Positions 12,983 to 24,704 of a stretch of DNA of 64,000 nucleotides are shown here, piece by piece. Position 1 is the first letter of the stretch, and each line of letters begins with the position of its first letter. Under the pieces are notes generated by a model. The model made no database searches. It had not been told where the DNA came from and saw only the letters and a program-made list of their open reading frames with translations. The DNA is from Oryzias latipes (lineage: Eukaryota; Chordata; Actinopteri; Beloniformes; Adrianichthyidae): NCBI RefSeq assembly GCF_002234675.1, contig NC_019876.2, positions 22,247,161 to 22,311,160 of the forward strand, written 5' to 3'. The position numbers and the translations under genes are program-made.

Positions 12983-14540
12983 TCAAAACAAGACTTTCAT
13001 CTCAGGGGGGTCTTCAAAGAATTACAATTTAAAGCTGGAGAAACTGATTGATGGAACTGAATTGTTGCCAAAGTGAAATCTCCTTATTTCCTAACATCTC
13101 TAACATCTCAGAGACAGAACTGCAGTAAAATGCTGGGAAAAAATAATAAAGGTGAAGAACAAAACATTCTATCACGCAGGTTCTGTGTTAAGAAAACACA
13201 GGAACAAGGAAGGCACAGTTAGTGTTTACGAGCAAAGCCAGGACATTTCAAATAGATGGAACTTGAGGATTGAACCTTTAAAATGAAGCTCAGAAATGTT
13301 GTAGACAACTCAGATGAAGTCATGTGTATCTTTATGGCGCGATCTTCCAACATTTTCTCTGAAAGAGCGTTTAGACATAAGGGCACAAAGTAAAATTTGT
13401 TGCACTCATCTGTTTGGTCAGTTCCTATGTTTTGATGGCTGTTTGATTTACAGTTTTTCTCAGTCGCTTTAGTACAATTCTCAAATCAGAATGAAATTCC
13501 CAAAACAATTTGTTCAATCTTCACATCATGATGTCACTTGTGCACATCAAATAAGCAGTTTCTCACTTCTTTGAGCAAGTTGCAATGGCTTTGGTACATC
13601 CATGCAAATGATTATGTACAATTCTCTGCTCTTTCCTACATTATCAATTGTTTATGTCATGTTGATTAAAATGTATTATATAGTGATAGAGATGCTCATC
13701 ACTCCTAGACTTGTGTCTCCTTTTAGGAACCTTCAGGAGATTCTGAGTGGAAAATCATCTACATGCAGCAGCTCAAATAAATGTGTTGGAGCCAAACCAT
13801 TCAGAGCTTTGAAAAATACAGGATAAAAATCTTCAACAGGAGTTCCCTGGATGCGAGTGGAGAGTAACGAGAAACATGGGTGATGTTGTCATGTGGTTTT
13901 CCCTACAAGCAGCTGCATTCTGAGTGAGCTGCAGACGATGGAGAGATGACAGATCTAGACAGTAATAAAGAGCAAAACAATAGTTCAGCCAAGACACATT
14001 CAGACACATTCCTTTGCTGGGAGTCAGGTTTGAAACATTTCTTTATCTAGTCAACCTGTAACCTTTTGGTGTTTGTCTAAACATTGCAAGTTTAAAGTGT
14101 CTTGTCTTGTAGTACTTTAAGATGAAGTTCATAATAAATGAAATGATTTTGTCATTCTGTTGTTTGAAAATCCCTGTCTTTTTCAGGGAAGCTCATAAAA
14201 AAGGGTCAGGAAACGCACCATGAGACAAGGATCAGATGACATTTTAGTGACAGCTTTTATCTCTCTGGCTTCTTTCCAGGTGCATTTTTGTTTTTAATGT
14301 GCTGCACAGGTAACATTTTTATGATATTAGCTGCAGGACAGAGAAAAAAAAGCCACCTTTTCAGTGCCAACAGTTTCTCAGAGATATGTTGAAACACAGC
14401 TGCCAGTCATGAGTTTTTGTGTAAGAAATAATGTTGTTCTCCCACGCAAAACACTTGTCTGCCAAGATGGTTTGAGTTTTTCTGCTTTAAGTTTACTAAT
14501 ATAAAAAAAAATGTTTGGTGACCGGAAACTGGACTCTATT
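12983..14540. other. Intergenic DNA with an old unclassified repeat
   Basis: 13,735-13,960 contains wording typical of an interspersed fish repeat (CATTCAGAGCTTTG, then GTGAGCTGCAGACGATGGAGAG). Similar wording recurs near 43,120-43,260. No coding content supported. Confidence 0.35.
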
Positions 14541-14559
14541 AGTTACATTAGCTGCAGTG

Positions 14560-14780
14560 GTGCAGAGATAGAGGGGTTGAACTCTGACTGAGAGATTGCA
14601 GGTTCGGTACTGCTCTATGAGCCCATGTGTTGAAGTGTCCTTGAGCAAGATACTGAACCTCACATTGCTCCTGGTGGTAATAGCTTTGTGCCAGGGTTCA
14701 GCAGCGCAGCCACCATTAGTATGTGAATGTGCATGTGAATGAGTGAATGGGACTGTGACTGGCACTTTGGGCCATCTAAA
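14560..14780 (+). mobile_element. SINE-like repeat, copy 1
   Basis: GATTGCAGGTTCGGTACTGC, a B-box-like stretch, is followed by GTGTCCTTGAGCAAGATACTGAACC and GAATGGGACTGTGACTGGCA. This is the standard body of a widespread fish SINE/LINE-tail family. A second copy lies at 16,062-16,215. Confidence 0.55.
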
Positions 14781-15031
14781 AATTTATTAAAAAGTATACG
14801 CCGTCATATGCCATTTCCTTGGGGGATTCTCATTTTGTAATGTTTGCCATCGTGTTATCACATCCCTGCACATATGGTGTTTGCATTCAGTCTTTGCCTT
14901 GGTGGCATCAGCCCGATGCAAACAAAAAAAAAGATGGTGATTCGGAGGAAAACTCACAGTTTCAAATGGTAGAAAATTGACGCATTTTGATCTTTTTTAA
15001 AGAAATGTTTTGGTGTTTGAAAGTTAAATGG

Positions 15032-15072
15032 AAACCAGGAAGAAAAAGGTTGACCCTTTTTCTTCCTGGTTT
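15032..15072. repeat. Perfect 18-bp inverted repeat, 5-nt loop
   Basis: AAACCAGGAAGAAAAAGG at 15,032-15,049 is exactly complementary to CCTTTTTCTTCCTGGTTT at 15,055-15,072, separated by TTGAC. No gene overlaps it. Confidence 0.9.
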
Positions 15073-15412
15073 AGAAATATTTTAGTTATACATCCTGATA
15101 GTAATCTTGGAAATCTGGAAAGGATCTTGATCAGTGGTGGAGCCAAAACATTTAATATAGGGTGAGGGCAGAAGGCAGGCAGAGGAAGGGGTCGTAAAGA
15201 AGAACAGCAGAGTTGTAGCCCATTACAAATGAAAGGATCAAAAATGCGTTTTTCTGACAGTGTTTTTATTGATGAGGTTTTCCTCTAGCTATAGCATGGG
15301 AACAGCATGGATTTTGGCTGAGGCCATGGTGCTGGTGGCCCAGAAAGTCCTGCATACACAATACAGTGGCAAAGCAAATAATTTGAAGGGCTCAAAACTT
15401 CAAACTTCAAAA

Positions 15413-15480
15413 CCCTAATGCTATCTTAGATGACCCCGCCCTTACATTGACGTGTTCTCCCTACCATGACAAAGGTGGTA
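15413..15480 (+). mobile_element. Left-end fragment of the TTAA-type MITE
   Basis: CCTAATGCTATCTTAGATGACCCC, then ACATTGACGTGTTC and CTACCATGACAAAGGTGG match the left part of the 7,199 copy. Confidence 0.5.
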
Positions 15481-15544
15481 TGGCAGATTATCTATGTGAA
15501 AAGGTTAAACATTACATATCAGCTCCAGTTAATTTTTCAATAAA

Positions 15545-15617
15545 TATTGAATTTGGCCCGGGACTTTACTTCACTGCTTAATTTTGGCCCACTGTGAATT
15601 TGACTTTGACACCCCTG
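15545..15617. mobile_element. hAT-like non-autonomous element, terminal fragment
   Basis: TTTGGCCCGGGA, then GGCCCACTGTGAATTTGAC and TTTGACACCCCTG matches the right end of the fish repeat whose left end CAGGGGTGTCAAACTC occurs at 48,831. Only one end is present. Confidence 0.45.
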
Positions 15618-15619
15618 TC

Positions 15620-15870
15620 TGTCAGTTCATTTCTCTTCCCATCACCACCTTGAAAGAACCACAAATTCTACAAGCTTCTAGCCTTGCTACCTTTGCACCT
15701 GGTCTCCTGGACACACAGAATGTCTGTCTTCTCCTCTGCATTGTGCCAACAAACTGTCCACCTTTTCCTGTCATAGTTCCAACATTCAAAGTCCTTACTC
15801 TTAGTCCAACACTCATGACTTTCCTCTTCTCACTTCCTATGAACGTACCTTCCTCCTCTCCTTCAACCAA
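15620..15870 (-). pseudogene. LINE endonuclease (APE type) N-terminal fragment
   Basis: The minus-strand frame reads LRVRTLNVGTMTGKG followed by QRRRQTFCVSRRPGAKVARL. This matches the start of an apurinic-like endonuclease domain of fish non-LTR retrotransposons (intact form: a TLNVGTM block, then a CVQET catalytic block). Here the CVQET-equivalent is altered and the rest is absent. Confidence 0.55.
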
Positions 15871-16061
15871 CAGTCGGAATTCTTACGGCACCCTATTGGA
15901 AACAGCACCAACCGATCCGGTATGGATATCTTAGGTCTGATTCTCATACTTGGTTTGGCAAAGAGAGCCTGGCTTAGGTCCCCTCATGGCTACATTATAT
16001 ACACTGGTGATGCTCGAGCATAGATGGAATTATGCCCTTCCAGCCCTGGTCCTGCCGTGGC

Positions 16062-16215
16062 TTTGGTGCAGCGGTAAAGCGGCATATGGGTGAATCTCAC
16101 ATTGTTCCTGGTGGTTATTGGTTGCTGCTATTTTAAGGCGACAGTGCCGCCATCAGTGTGTTAATGTATGTGTGCATGGATGAATGGGACTGTGATCCTA
16201 AAGCTCCTTGGGCCT
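16062..16215 (+). mobile_element. SINE-like repeat, copy 2
   Basis: GGTGCAGCGGTAAAGCGGCA, then CTCACATTGTTCCTGGTGG and GAATGGGACTGTGATCCTAAAG parallels the element at 14,560-14,780. Confidence 0.45.
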
Positions 16216-18529
16216 GAAGGCAAGGTAGAAAAGAACAATACTTATATTTCGTTTACCATCTACCTCCCTGTCTGTTTTGTAGTTCTCCATGCACTTCTTG
16301 CTGTTGATTACCAGATAAAAGTGTCAAGTCAATCAGAATTTGGAATCACCTGAGTCAGCTCATCAGCAGTTAATCCAGGAGGGAAGGCAGAACTGGAAAA
16401 TACGGTGAGCAATAGATTTTTGGATAAATGTTGAACATATAGCTCTGGGTTTCTGTGTTCCACCCCAAGATTTAAAGTTGCCCCCTACCGGCCACCCCCG
16501 TGAAACATTTCTGGAGGCGCCACTGTCAGGGTTTAGCAGCCCTAGTTTGAAGAGTTTTTAAGCGGATGCATCAAGTTTATGATCGCGTTTTTGGACAAGC
16601 AGCAGCAGTGACTTTGACGCGAGTTTGATGCACAAATCGAGTTCAGTGTGAACATCAGTTCAACAGAGGAAGCTCCACAAGGTTAATTTGCCTTCCTGTC
16701 ATATCTCTTTTGCAGCATAAAGATCAAATTAAGGGAACCAGCAGGCCACGGTGAAGACTTTTCACTGAAGGTCTGAGTACACAATTTAGGCAAACGTTAA
16801 AAAAAGAACCAATTAAGTCAGTTTGGAAAATAATACAATCAAGAACATAGAACAGTCTCAACAAGACTGATTTCATAACAAAACGAATAATCCTCCTCAA
16901 ACATGTTTAAGTCAGAAAAGAGTGATCATCTGACAAACTGACTCAGTCACTCGTGGTTCCTGTTTTGCAGCCAAATGACAGGTTAATGAAGAGGAAACAA
17001 TGAAGGAGAACATGTTTAGAGGAGACGACTGAAGTTTTTGGCATCTGGACTCTTTAGACAATTATTCTTATTCAATTATTATTATTCATTTAGACAGTCT
17101 TTATTCTGTTTTTGCAATTTTGTCTACCAACCAACCAACCAACCAACCAAAAATTGCTAAAAACAATAAACAACATTTAATAAAACATATGCATCTAATT
17201 AACTGGTGCTCAAAAATGCGGACTGTCCAAAGAGATGCAATAGTTGAAATGTATAGATAATGAAGTTTTGACAAAAAGTAGTCTAAACTTTTTTTGAATT
17301 ATTTTTAATAGGGATGCATGTCAATCAAATGATTGGTTTACAGAATTCATAAATAACAGATTATATGTTTTTAAAAATGCAAAGAAAAGTAGTTTGTACT
17401 TGGATGTGTAGATTTTCTTGTGAGGATCTTCTTTTTTTCAGCAGTTACAGTGTAATGGACTGGATTATGCAAGAAGAAAAGCAGCTGATTGTTAAACAAA
17501 TGTGGCCTTTTGTTTTCATTCTTTCAGATTTTTTTCTGATTTTTCTGATTTCTGTATTCATTCAGACAAAATAAATTTCAGAAAACTGTCCCGTTGACTT
17601 CAGGTGAACATTGATTCACCCAAGAGAAAGGAATTAATTGCCTTTGCTTTCAGTATGACGAAAATGAAAGTGTTTGTCTGAAAAGTAATGAAAAGAGAGA
17701 TAAGTTTCGGTCTTTTTGGAATTTGTATCATAGGAAAAGCAGGAAAAAGAACATCCTGAAAGATCCTGAAAAAAATAACCAACTAATCATTTTAGTTAAC
17801 AAATGAATCCATAAACAAAGACGGATTCTCCCTCACAAACAACTTCCGGTACTGAAGTGAAAGCATTTGTTTTAGAGAAAAATTTACAGCAGAAACTCTA
17901 TCATGCTTTCTATAAATGTTTTTCTAAGATTATCAGCTCATGCAAGGGGGCAAAAGCGTTCACAAGAAATATTTGATCTTGACTGCAACCAGGAAGAGTA
18001 GATGATTTTTCTGACCTGAACTGTATAAATAAATGCCAAAACAACATGGATTTTCTTTCGCCTTGACACAGAAAGTAAACACTGTTTTATAAACTTTAAA
18101 TGCTGTTGACAAAGTTATTTGAGCTAAAACAACTGGTATAAAGTAGGCATTTACAAGAGAGTAAATGAATATTGTTTTTACATCATTTGGGCCAGCTATT
18201 TGTTACTGTTGATTGTACATGTTTTACTGTATATAATAATGGAAGTGTAGTTGGGAGCTGCCTGAGCATGTTTGCTTGTACAACTCTCAGTGACAACACT
18301 TGTGTTTTTAGAAGAGCAAATATTGCCTCTGGAAAACCAGTTCTTAGTGCCTCGACTCAGTATATGAACTTTTCAGCCGGTTTTGCTTCAAGTTGAAGGA
18401 GCATTTTCGAAAGCTTTTGCGTTAAATAATTTTGTGTAGACATAAAGTAAAAGTAAAAGCTTGCAGGATTAATGTAATGATGCTCATGAAATACAATAAA
18501 CCCTACAAACCCTACACAAATCGTGATAT
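16216..18529. other. Intergenic DNA, nothing supported
   Basis: AT-rich. A (CCAA)n tract lies at 17,127-17,150. No gene or clear transposon. Confidence 0.45.
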
Positions 18530-18780
18530 ATTAGAAGTCTTCAATGTGCAATATTAACAGTTCCCATGTGCAATATAGTTTCTGATCCAGAAGGTTATGT
18601 AGCTATGTACATATGTATATTTCCACAGTTACACAAATTCTTTATTGTTCTTTTAATAAAACTATATTACTTGTTTATATTGTTTGAGCAGCTGGAGAGC
18701 ACCGGAATTTCCTTGTCATAAGTTTCTTGCGTAACAATGATAATAAAGGCTTTCTGATTCTGATAAAAAGGCACACCAAG
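18530..18780 (+). mobile_element. Non-LTR retrotransposon 3' tail
   Basis: ACCGGAATTTCCTTGTCATAAG, then AATGATAATAAAGGCTTTCTGATTCTGA resembles the 3' end of L2/CR1-like fish LINEs (GGAATTTCC, then AATAAAGG and a short terminal repeat). Confidence 0.45.
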
Positions 18781-19140
18781 TTTAGATGGCAAATTGAGTT
18801 TTACTGAGCAACGAGACATCTGGATTCACAGACAGTCACATAAACATCTAATTAATAAAACTCCTAAAATCTTTATCAAATAACTGACGACAAAGAAAGC
18901 CCATGAGTAACAGTGATGTAAAACTGTTACTTTTTTTGTGAGGACTTACGTAAGTTTTACGTCTAACAAGGTATGAAGGAAATACTATTTAGTGTAAGGA
19001 AACAGGAATGCATTGAAAGGAGAAAAAGAGTGTGACTTCTATCATACCACTCCCTAAAACTCTAACCTCCACCCCCTCCAAGAAAAATGTACTGACAATG
19101 TCATGATGGGTCCATTGTTTGAGCTATTCCCTCCCCCTGG

Positions 19141-19299
19141 TTTTAAATAGCAATGCAGAGACAACAGGTGTCACAGCTTCACCTGGGAGCCCACTGAGAG
19201 AGTCAGAGACCTGGGAATAAAACTGCAGCGGATCTTTATTCTGATCAGCCTCGGCACTTACAACTGCTTTATCCTTAGTTTGCAGGCAAGACTATAAAG
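19141..19299 (+). promoter_or_regulatory. Core promoter and 5' non-coding exon of gene A
   Basis: A TATA-like TTTTAAATAG (19,141-19,150) is preceded by a pyrimidine-rich block (TTCCCTCCCCCTGG) and followed by GAGACAACAGGTGTCACAGCTT. The same arrangement occurs ahead of gene B at 33,271-33,310. Transcription probably starts 25-30 bp after the TATA-like box. The 5' exon ends at 19,299 with donor GTAGGT, and the next exon begins at 19,595, two bases before the ATG. The CAGGTG in the shared block is an E-box-type word; no factor is assigned. Confidence 0.6.
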
Positions 19300-19596
19300 G
19301 TAGGTGAAAAAGCATGTTTGATTTAATACATGAATGTAACTATACAATATTGGAGCCTAAGCCTAAAGTTTATGCAATCTCTAAATGTTGAATAACTACA
19401 GTTTGAAATACCATTTAATTTTATTTTACTTCATGCCAAAATGAGCTTACACAGATTGCTACAGTATTTAAAAACGTATGCCGATGCAATGCTTTTATAA
19501 AACTTTTTTTATTTCAATTTACGGAAAATTATTGATTTATTTGATCAGTTCTAAACCTTAATCATACAATAATGTCTAACTGATTTTCTCCAAGGC

Positions 19597-22500
19597 ATGG
19601 ACAAGTACAGACTGCTCCTCAGCATCCTCTTTGTGACTCTGTCTTGGGGTTGTATGAGGACATCTGCTCAGAACAACCCAAACGCAACAGCAACAGGAGG
19701 AAATGCAACGGCACCAGGAGAAAATGCGACAGCACCAGGAGGAAATGCAACAGCCCCAGGAGGAAACGCAACAGCCCCAGGAGGAAACGCAACATCACCT
19801 GGAGGAAACGCAACAGCACCAGGAGGAAACGCAACAGCACCAGGAGGAAACGCAACAGCACCAGGAGGAAACGCAACAGCACCAGGAGGAAATGCGACAG
19901 CACCAGGAGGAAATGCAACAGCCCCAGGAGGAAACGCAACAGCCCCAGGAGGAAACGCAACATCACCTGGAGGAAACGCAACAGCACCAGGAGGAAACGC
20001 AACAGCACCAGGAGGAAACGCAACATCACCTGGAGGAAACGCAACAGCACCAGGAGGAAACGCGACGGCACCAGGAGGAAACGCAACAGCACCAGGAGGA
20101 AACGCGACGGCACCTGGAGGAAATGCAACATCACCTGGAGGAAACCCAACAGCACCAGGAGGAAACAATCCAACATCTCCCCCTATAATAAGCCAAGCTC
20201 CTCCATTGTCACCAAACACCTCAGTGGAAGCTCTTCCAGTGAGTAACATCATTGTAGAGTGACAGAAGAGCTGAAAACAGGATTGCACTTTAGCTCCATC
20301 TCTTTCATTTATGAATGAACCAGGTACGTTTCCACCCAATGTAAAATATCTTTTCTCTTTTCAGACAAATCTTTCCAGATCTGAGTGTGGAAAGTCACAA
20401 CTGTGTGCAGCAGAGCCCTCTACTTGTGACCCAACAACAGATTCATCGTGCTTCTTTCTTGGTGCCCAGAAAAAGGGTGATAACTTTGAGTTTTCACTCT
20501 CAGGACAGTCTGATGGTTATGTGGCAGCATCTGTGCTGATTCCTACCATTGGGGTATGTCATGATTTCTCACTACAGCACACCTTTAGTTCAAGACAAAA
20601 CCATGCTTTCTTTCTCATTTGAAGTCTTCCTCTCTCCCCCACAGAAAGAAGTTGTTTATATCTGTGCAAATGACAACAATAAAGTGAAGTTTTTTGGTGC
20701 CATTCTGGAAAACAACCAACTAAAATTAACAAATGTGAGTTTCACCATTAATCCTTCCACACTCAAATTTCCTGTTTCTAGATTTACACACATAATTTAG
20801 TAGATTGATATTTTTATGAAGTCATTTACTGTCCTAATCTATTTAAAATAATGTGCACAGATAATTATTTGAATTAGATTAAACACAGAAAACAATTTCT
20901 AAATAAATAATTTCAAATTGACAAATTTACTTTCAAAACATATGAAAATGGCAATATTAAAATATGCATTAAAAAGATTTTATTATTCTCACAAGAAGTT
21001 AAAAAAAGGGAAGTAGAAAAGTTAAAGTTTTTGGATGTAAGAAAGCCCATACACCTAAAGATATTTGATGCAATTATTTTCTTGAAGTTGAGTCATGGCA
21101 TCTGGAGCACACATTTTATTTCCCCACTCATCCAGGAATAAATGACAACCTAAACTGACAAACAATTACTGGTTTTCTTTTAGCTGAAGTTATTGGGCGA
21201 CTGATTTGAGCAGCTGTTTCATGTTACGATGATTTGCTGATAACAAACTTCAAATCACCTGAAGTTATGACGAGACTTTTGTGCTCAGTTTTCTCGAGAG
21301 ATTTCTGTTATTAACCCAAAAAAGGCTAAGTTACTTCAGTAAAACCTGAAGTGTGAATTTTTTTGTAATACTACTTTTTGCTGTACAGCTCAGCGTAAAC
21401 TCTGTGAAGGGTAAGGTCAGAGGCAGAACAATCCAGTGCACATTCGGCGCCACAGTACCAGACCCACGTGTTCCAGCAAGCAATAGAGCACGCAGAGCAG
21501 CAGATGTCACCCTCTCTGTCTCAACTGGACCGTACAACGCAAGTAAGTCAACATTTGAGCCCCATCTTAAAGCATTAAGATCAGTTCTTATAAGGATAAT
21601 TTTTTGCACAAACTTTCTCAAATACTCGTGGCTTATGAATGACTTCTTCTTCTGATGGTTTTCCCAAGACTCTGACAGTTTAGGAACACCAACCCCAACA
21701 ATAAGAGCAACTGTTCCTGACCTGGCAAACAGTAATACCACTGTTGTCAATGATATTAGCAACTCAACAAATACAAGCACACCACAAGGAAACTCAACAA
21801 CATCAACAGGAAACTCAACAACATCAACAGGAAACTCAACAACATCAACAGGAAACTCAACAACATCAACAGGAAACTCAACAACATCAACAGGAAACTC
21901 AACAACACCAGGAGGAAACTCAACAACATCAACAGGAAACTCAACAACACAAGCTCCTGCATTGTCACCAAACACCTCAGTGGAGGCTCTTCCAGTGAGT
22001 AACATCATTGTAGAGTGACAGAAGAGCTGAAAACAGGATTGCACCTTAGCTCCATCTCTTTCATTTATGGATGAACCAGGTACGTTTCCAATCAATGTAA
22101 AATATCTTTTCTCTTTTCAGACAAATCTTTCCAGATCTGAGTGTGGAAAGACACAACTGTGTGCAGCAGAGCCCTCTACTTGTGACCCAACAACAGATTC
22201 ATCGTGCTTCTTTCTTGGTGCCAAGAAAAATGGTGATAACTTTGAGTTTTCACTCTCAGGACAGTCTGATGGCTATGTTGCAGCATCTGTGCTGATTCCT
22301 CTCATTGGGGTATGTCATGTTTTCTCACTACAGCACACCTTTAGTTCAAGACAAAACCATGCTTTCTTTCTCATTTGAAGTCTTCCTCTCTCCCCCACAG
22401 AAAGAAGTTGTTTATGTCTGTGCAAATAACAACAATAAAGTAAAGTTTATTGGTGCCATTCTGGAGAGCAACCAACTTAAATTAACAACTGTGAGTTTCC

Positions 22501-24704
22501 CCATTATGCCTTCCACACTCAAATTTCAATATTCTAGATTGACACGCATAATTTAGGAGATTCACATTTATATGAAGTCATTTACTGGTCTTATCTATTA
22601 AAAAGAAATGTGCACAGATAATTATTTGAATTAGATTTAACACAAACACGATAGAAAATAATTTCTAAATAAATAATTTCAAATTGACAAATTTACTTTT
22701 AAAACTTATGAAAATGGCAATATTAAATCATGCATCAAATAGATTTTATTATTTCTCACAAGGTAAAATATGGGAAGTAAAAAAGTTAAAGTTTTTGGAT
22801 GTGAGAAAGCCCATACACCTAAAGATATTTGATGCAATTATTTTCTTGAAGTTGAGTCATGGCATCTGGAGCACACATTTTATTTCCGCACTCATCCAGG
22901 AATAAATGACAACCTTAACTGACAAACAATTACTGGTTTTCTTTTAGCTGAAGTTTTTGGGCGACTGATTTGAGCAGCTGTTTCATGTTACGATGATTTG
23001 CTGATAACAAACTTCAAATCACCTGAAGTTATGACGAGACTTTTGTGCTCAGTTTTCTCGAGAGATTTCTGTTATTAACCCAAAAAAGGCTAAGTTACTC
23101 CACTAAAAGCTGAAGTCGAAATTTTTTTGTAATACTACTTTTTGCTGTACAGCTCAGCGTAAACTCTGTGAAGGGTAAGGTCAGAGGCAGAACAATCCAG
23201 TGCACATTCCTGGCCACAGTACCAGACCCACTTGTTCTAGCAAGCAAGAGAGCACGCAGAGCTACAGACGTCACCGTCTCTGTCTTAACTGGATCGTACA
23301 ATACAAGTAAGTCAACATTTGAGCCCAATCTTAAAGCATTAAGATCAGTTCTTATAAGGATAATTTTTTGCACAAATCTTCTCAAATACATGTGGCTAAT
23401 GAATGATTTCTTCTTCTGATGGTTTTCCCAAGGCTCTGACGATTTAGGAACACCAACCCCAACAATAAGAGCAACTGTTTCTGACCTGGCAAACAGTAAT
23501 ACCACTGTTGTCAATCAGATTAACAACTCAACCACACCTGCACCAGGAGGAAACTCAACAACTCAAGCAGGAAACACAGTCGGATCTCTACAGGTAAGTG
23601 GTACAAAAAAAAGAAAAAACTAAGAAACAATATCTGTACTATGGAATAACATGAGCTGGATGTCACATGGATGAATGTATTTTATTTTGCAGACAGATAT
23701 CTCTAACACTGGGTGCCGTTCTGATAAACTTTGCGCAGCTGCGCCCTCATCATGCAATCCTTCTGCTGGAGGCACCTGCTCCTTTTTGTCGGCTAAGCAG
23801 AAGAGTGGTCAGATCTATTCCTTTGAGCTCTCAGGACTGTCAGATGGTTACATGGCCTCTGCCTTATCAACTACTTCTACCACGGTTTGTCCATCTTTCA
23901 AAATGCTAGCACCAAGAAATCAATTTTCTTCAGCTTAAAGTTTGTGTGTAAAATGTGTCTTGTTTTACAATGCAGAATAATGGATCCTTAGCCTATGTGT
24001 GTGCCAACAACAACGGTGCTGTTAAATTCATCACTGCTGTCCTCAATAATGATAACACATTGACAGAGAAAACGGTGAGTTGAATAACAATTTGGGAGAT
24101 TGTTGGTGATGATTTACTTGTGAGCATGTTTGACTTACTGTGTTCAATAATTCCAGCACCACTGTTAGACACTACAGTGTTGTGTTCTTATTTCTTCCTT
24201 TATATTATATTCCTGCAGCAAAATGTGATCTCTGGCTCTGTAAAGGGGAAGATTAGTGGAAGACAAATCCAGTGTATATTTGAGGCCACACTTCCAGACA
24301 CCAGTGTTCGTGCAGCGGTTTTCTCAATGTTAGTCGTTAATGGAACTTACAATTCCAGTAAGTATTTTGCAAGGCTCTCATTGACCATTCATTTGTATCT
24401 TGCTTTAAGAAAGCTGAATATATATATAATTTTTTTTTTGCAGGTTCAAATGCTTTTGGAAGTGCTTCTATTTTAGTGAGAACCAATGTAGTAAACCTCT
24501 CAGATCCTACAGCAAATATCACCAACCTTGTTACTTCTGGAGTGGCGCCACACTACCATCCCTTAATGCAAGGTATTTAAAGAGATGGAGGATTTTTGCA
24601 AAGGCACTGTCAAGTTTTACAAATCATAACCTGTTTATTGTCCTTTCCACTTAGCTCTGCTTGTCACCTTTGGCATCCTGGTTCTCACCATCCTAGGACA
24701 CTGA
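19597..24704 (+). CDS. Gene A: GPI-type mucin-like protein with three DOMON-like modules
   Basis: Coding exons: 19597-20238, 20365-20553, 20645-20734, 21389-21542, 21669-21994, 22121-22309, 22401-22490, 23153-23306, 23433-23593, 23693-23884, 23976-24074, 24219-24357, 24444-24572, 24655-24704. All have GT-AG borders and the joined frame is open for 867 codons. Residues 1-25 look like a signal peptide; 29-189 are 23 heptads of NATAPGG type carrying 22 N-A-T sequons. Modules start near 215, 468 and 666. Each has six Cys: CGxxxLCAAxPSxC and a Cys-Phe/Ser-Phe-Leu in its first exon, YxCAN in the second, IQC in the third, with SGxSDGY between. This resembles the DOMON domain of ferric-chelate reductase 1-like proteins, which can bind haem or sugar; no reeler or cytochrome b561 region is present. 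The last exon is a hydrophobic tail (ALLVTFGILVLTILGH) straight before the stop, fitting GPI anchoring. Family recognition is by eye. Confidence 0.85.
19681..20163 (+). repeat. 21-bp coding minisatellite in gene A exon 2
   Basis: Twenty-three tandem 21-bp units of GGAGGAAACGCAACAGCACC type encode NATAPGG/NATSPGG. Units are nearly identical. Because the unit length is a multiple of three and lacks stops, several other frames on both strands stay open; these are by-products. Confidence 0.95.
20196..23532 (+). repeat. Tandem internal duplication of about 1.76 kb within gene A
   Basis: Copy 1 (about 20,196-21,768) and copy 2 (about 21,952-23,532) share exon and intron sequence in order at an offset of 1,756-1,764 bp. 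Shared parts are the end of the repeat exon (SPNTSVEALP), the three module exons, all introns and the start of the linker exon (LGTPTPTIRATV). Some intron stretches differ at only about 1 in 90 positions. This produced the second module. Confidence 0.9.
21783..21953 (+). repeat. 21-bp coding minisatellite in gene A linker exon
   Basis: Eight or so units of GGAAACTCAACAACATCAACA encode NSTTSTG, each with an N-S-T sequon. It lies in exon 21,669-21,994 between modules 1 and 2 and has the same unit length as the exon 2 array. Confidence 0.92.

Noticed and set aside
19619..20339. Long open frames in alternate + frames and on the minus strand over gene A exon 2
   Set aside because: The 21-bp stop-free unit keeps several frames open; only the frame with signal peptide, splice donor and downstream modules is supported.
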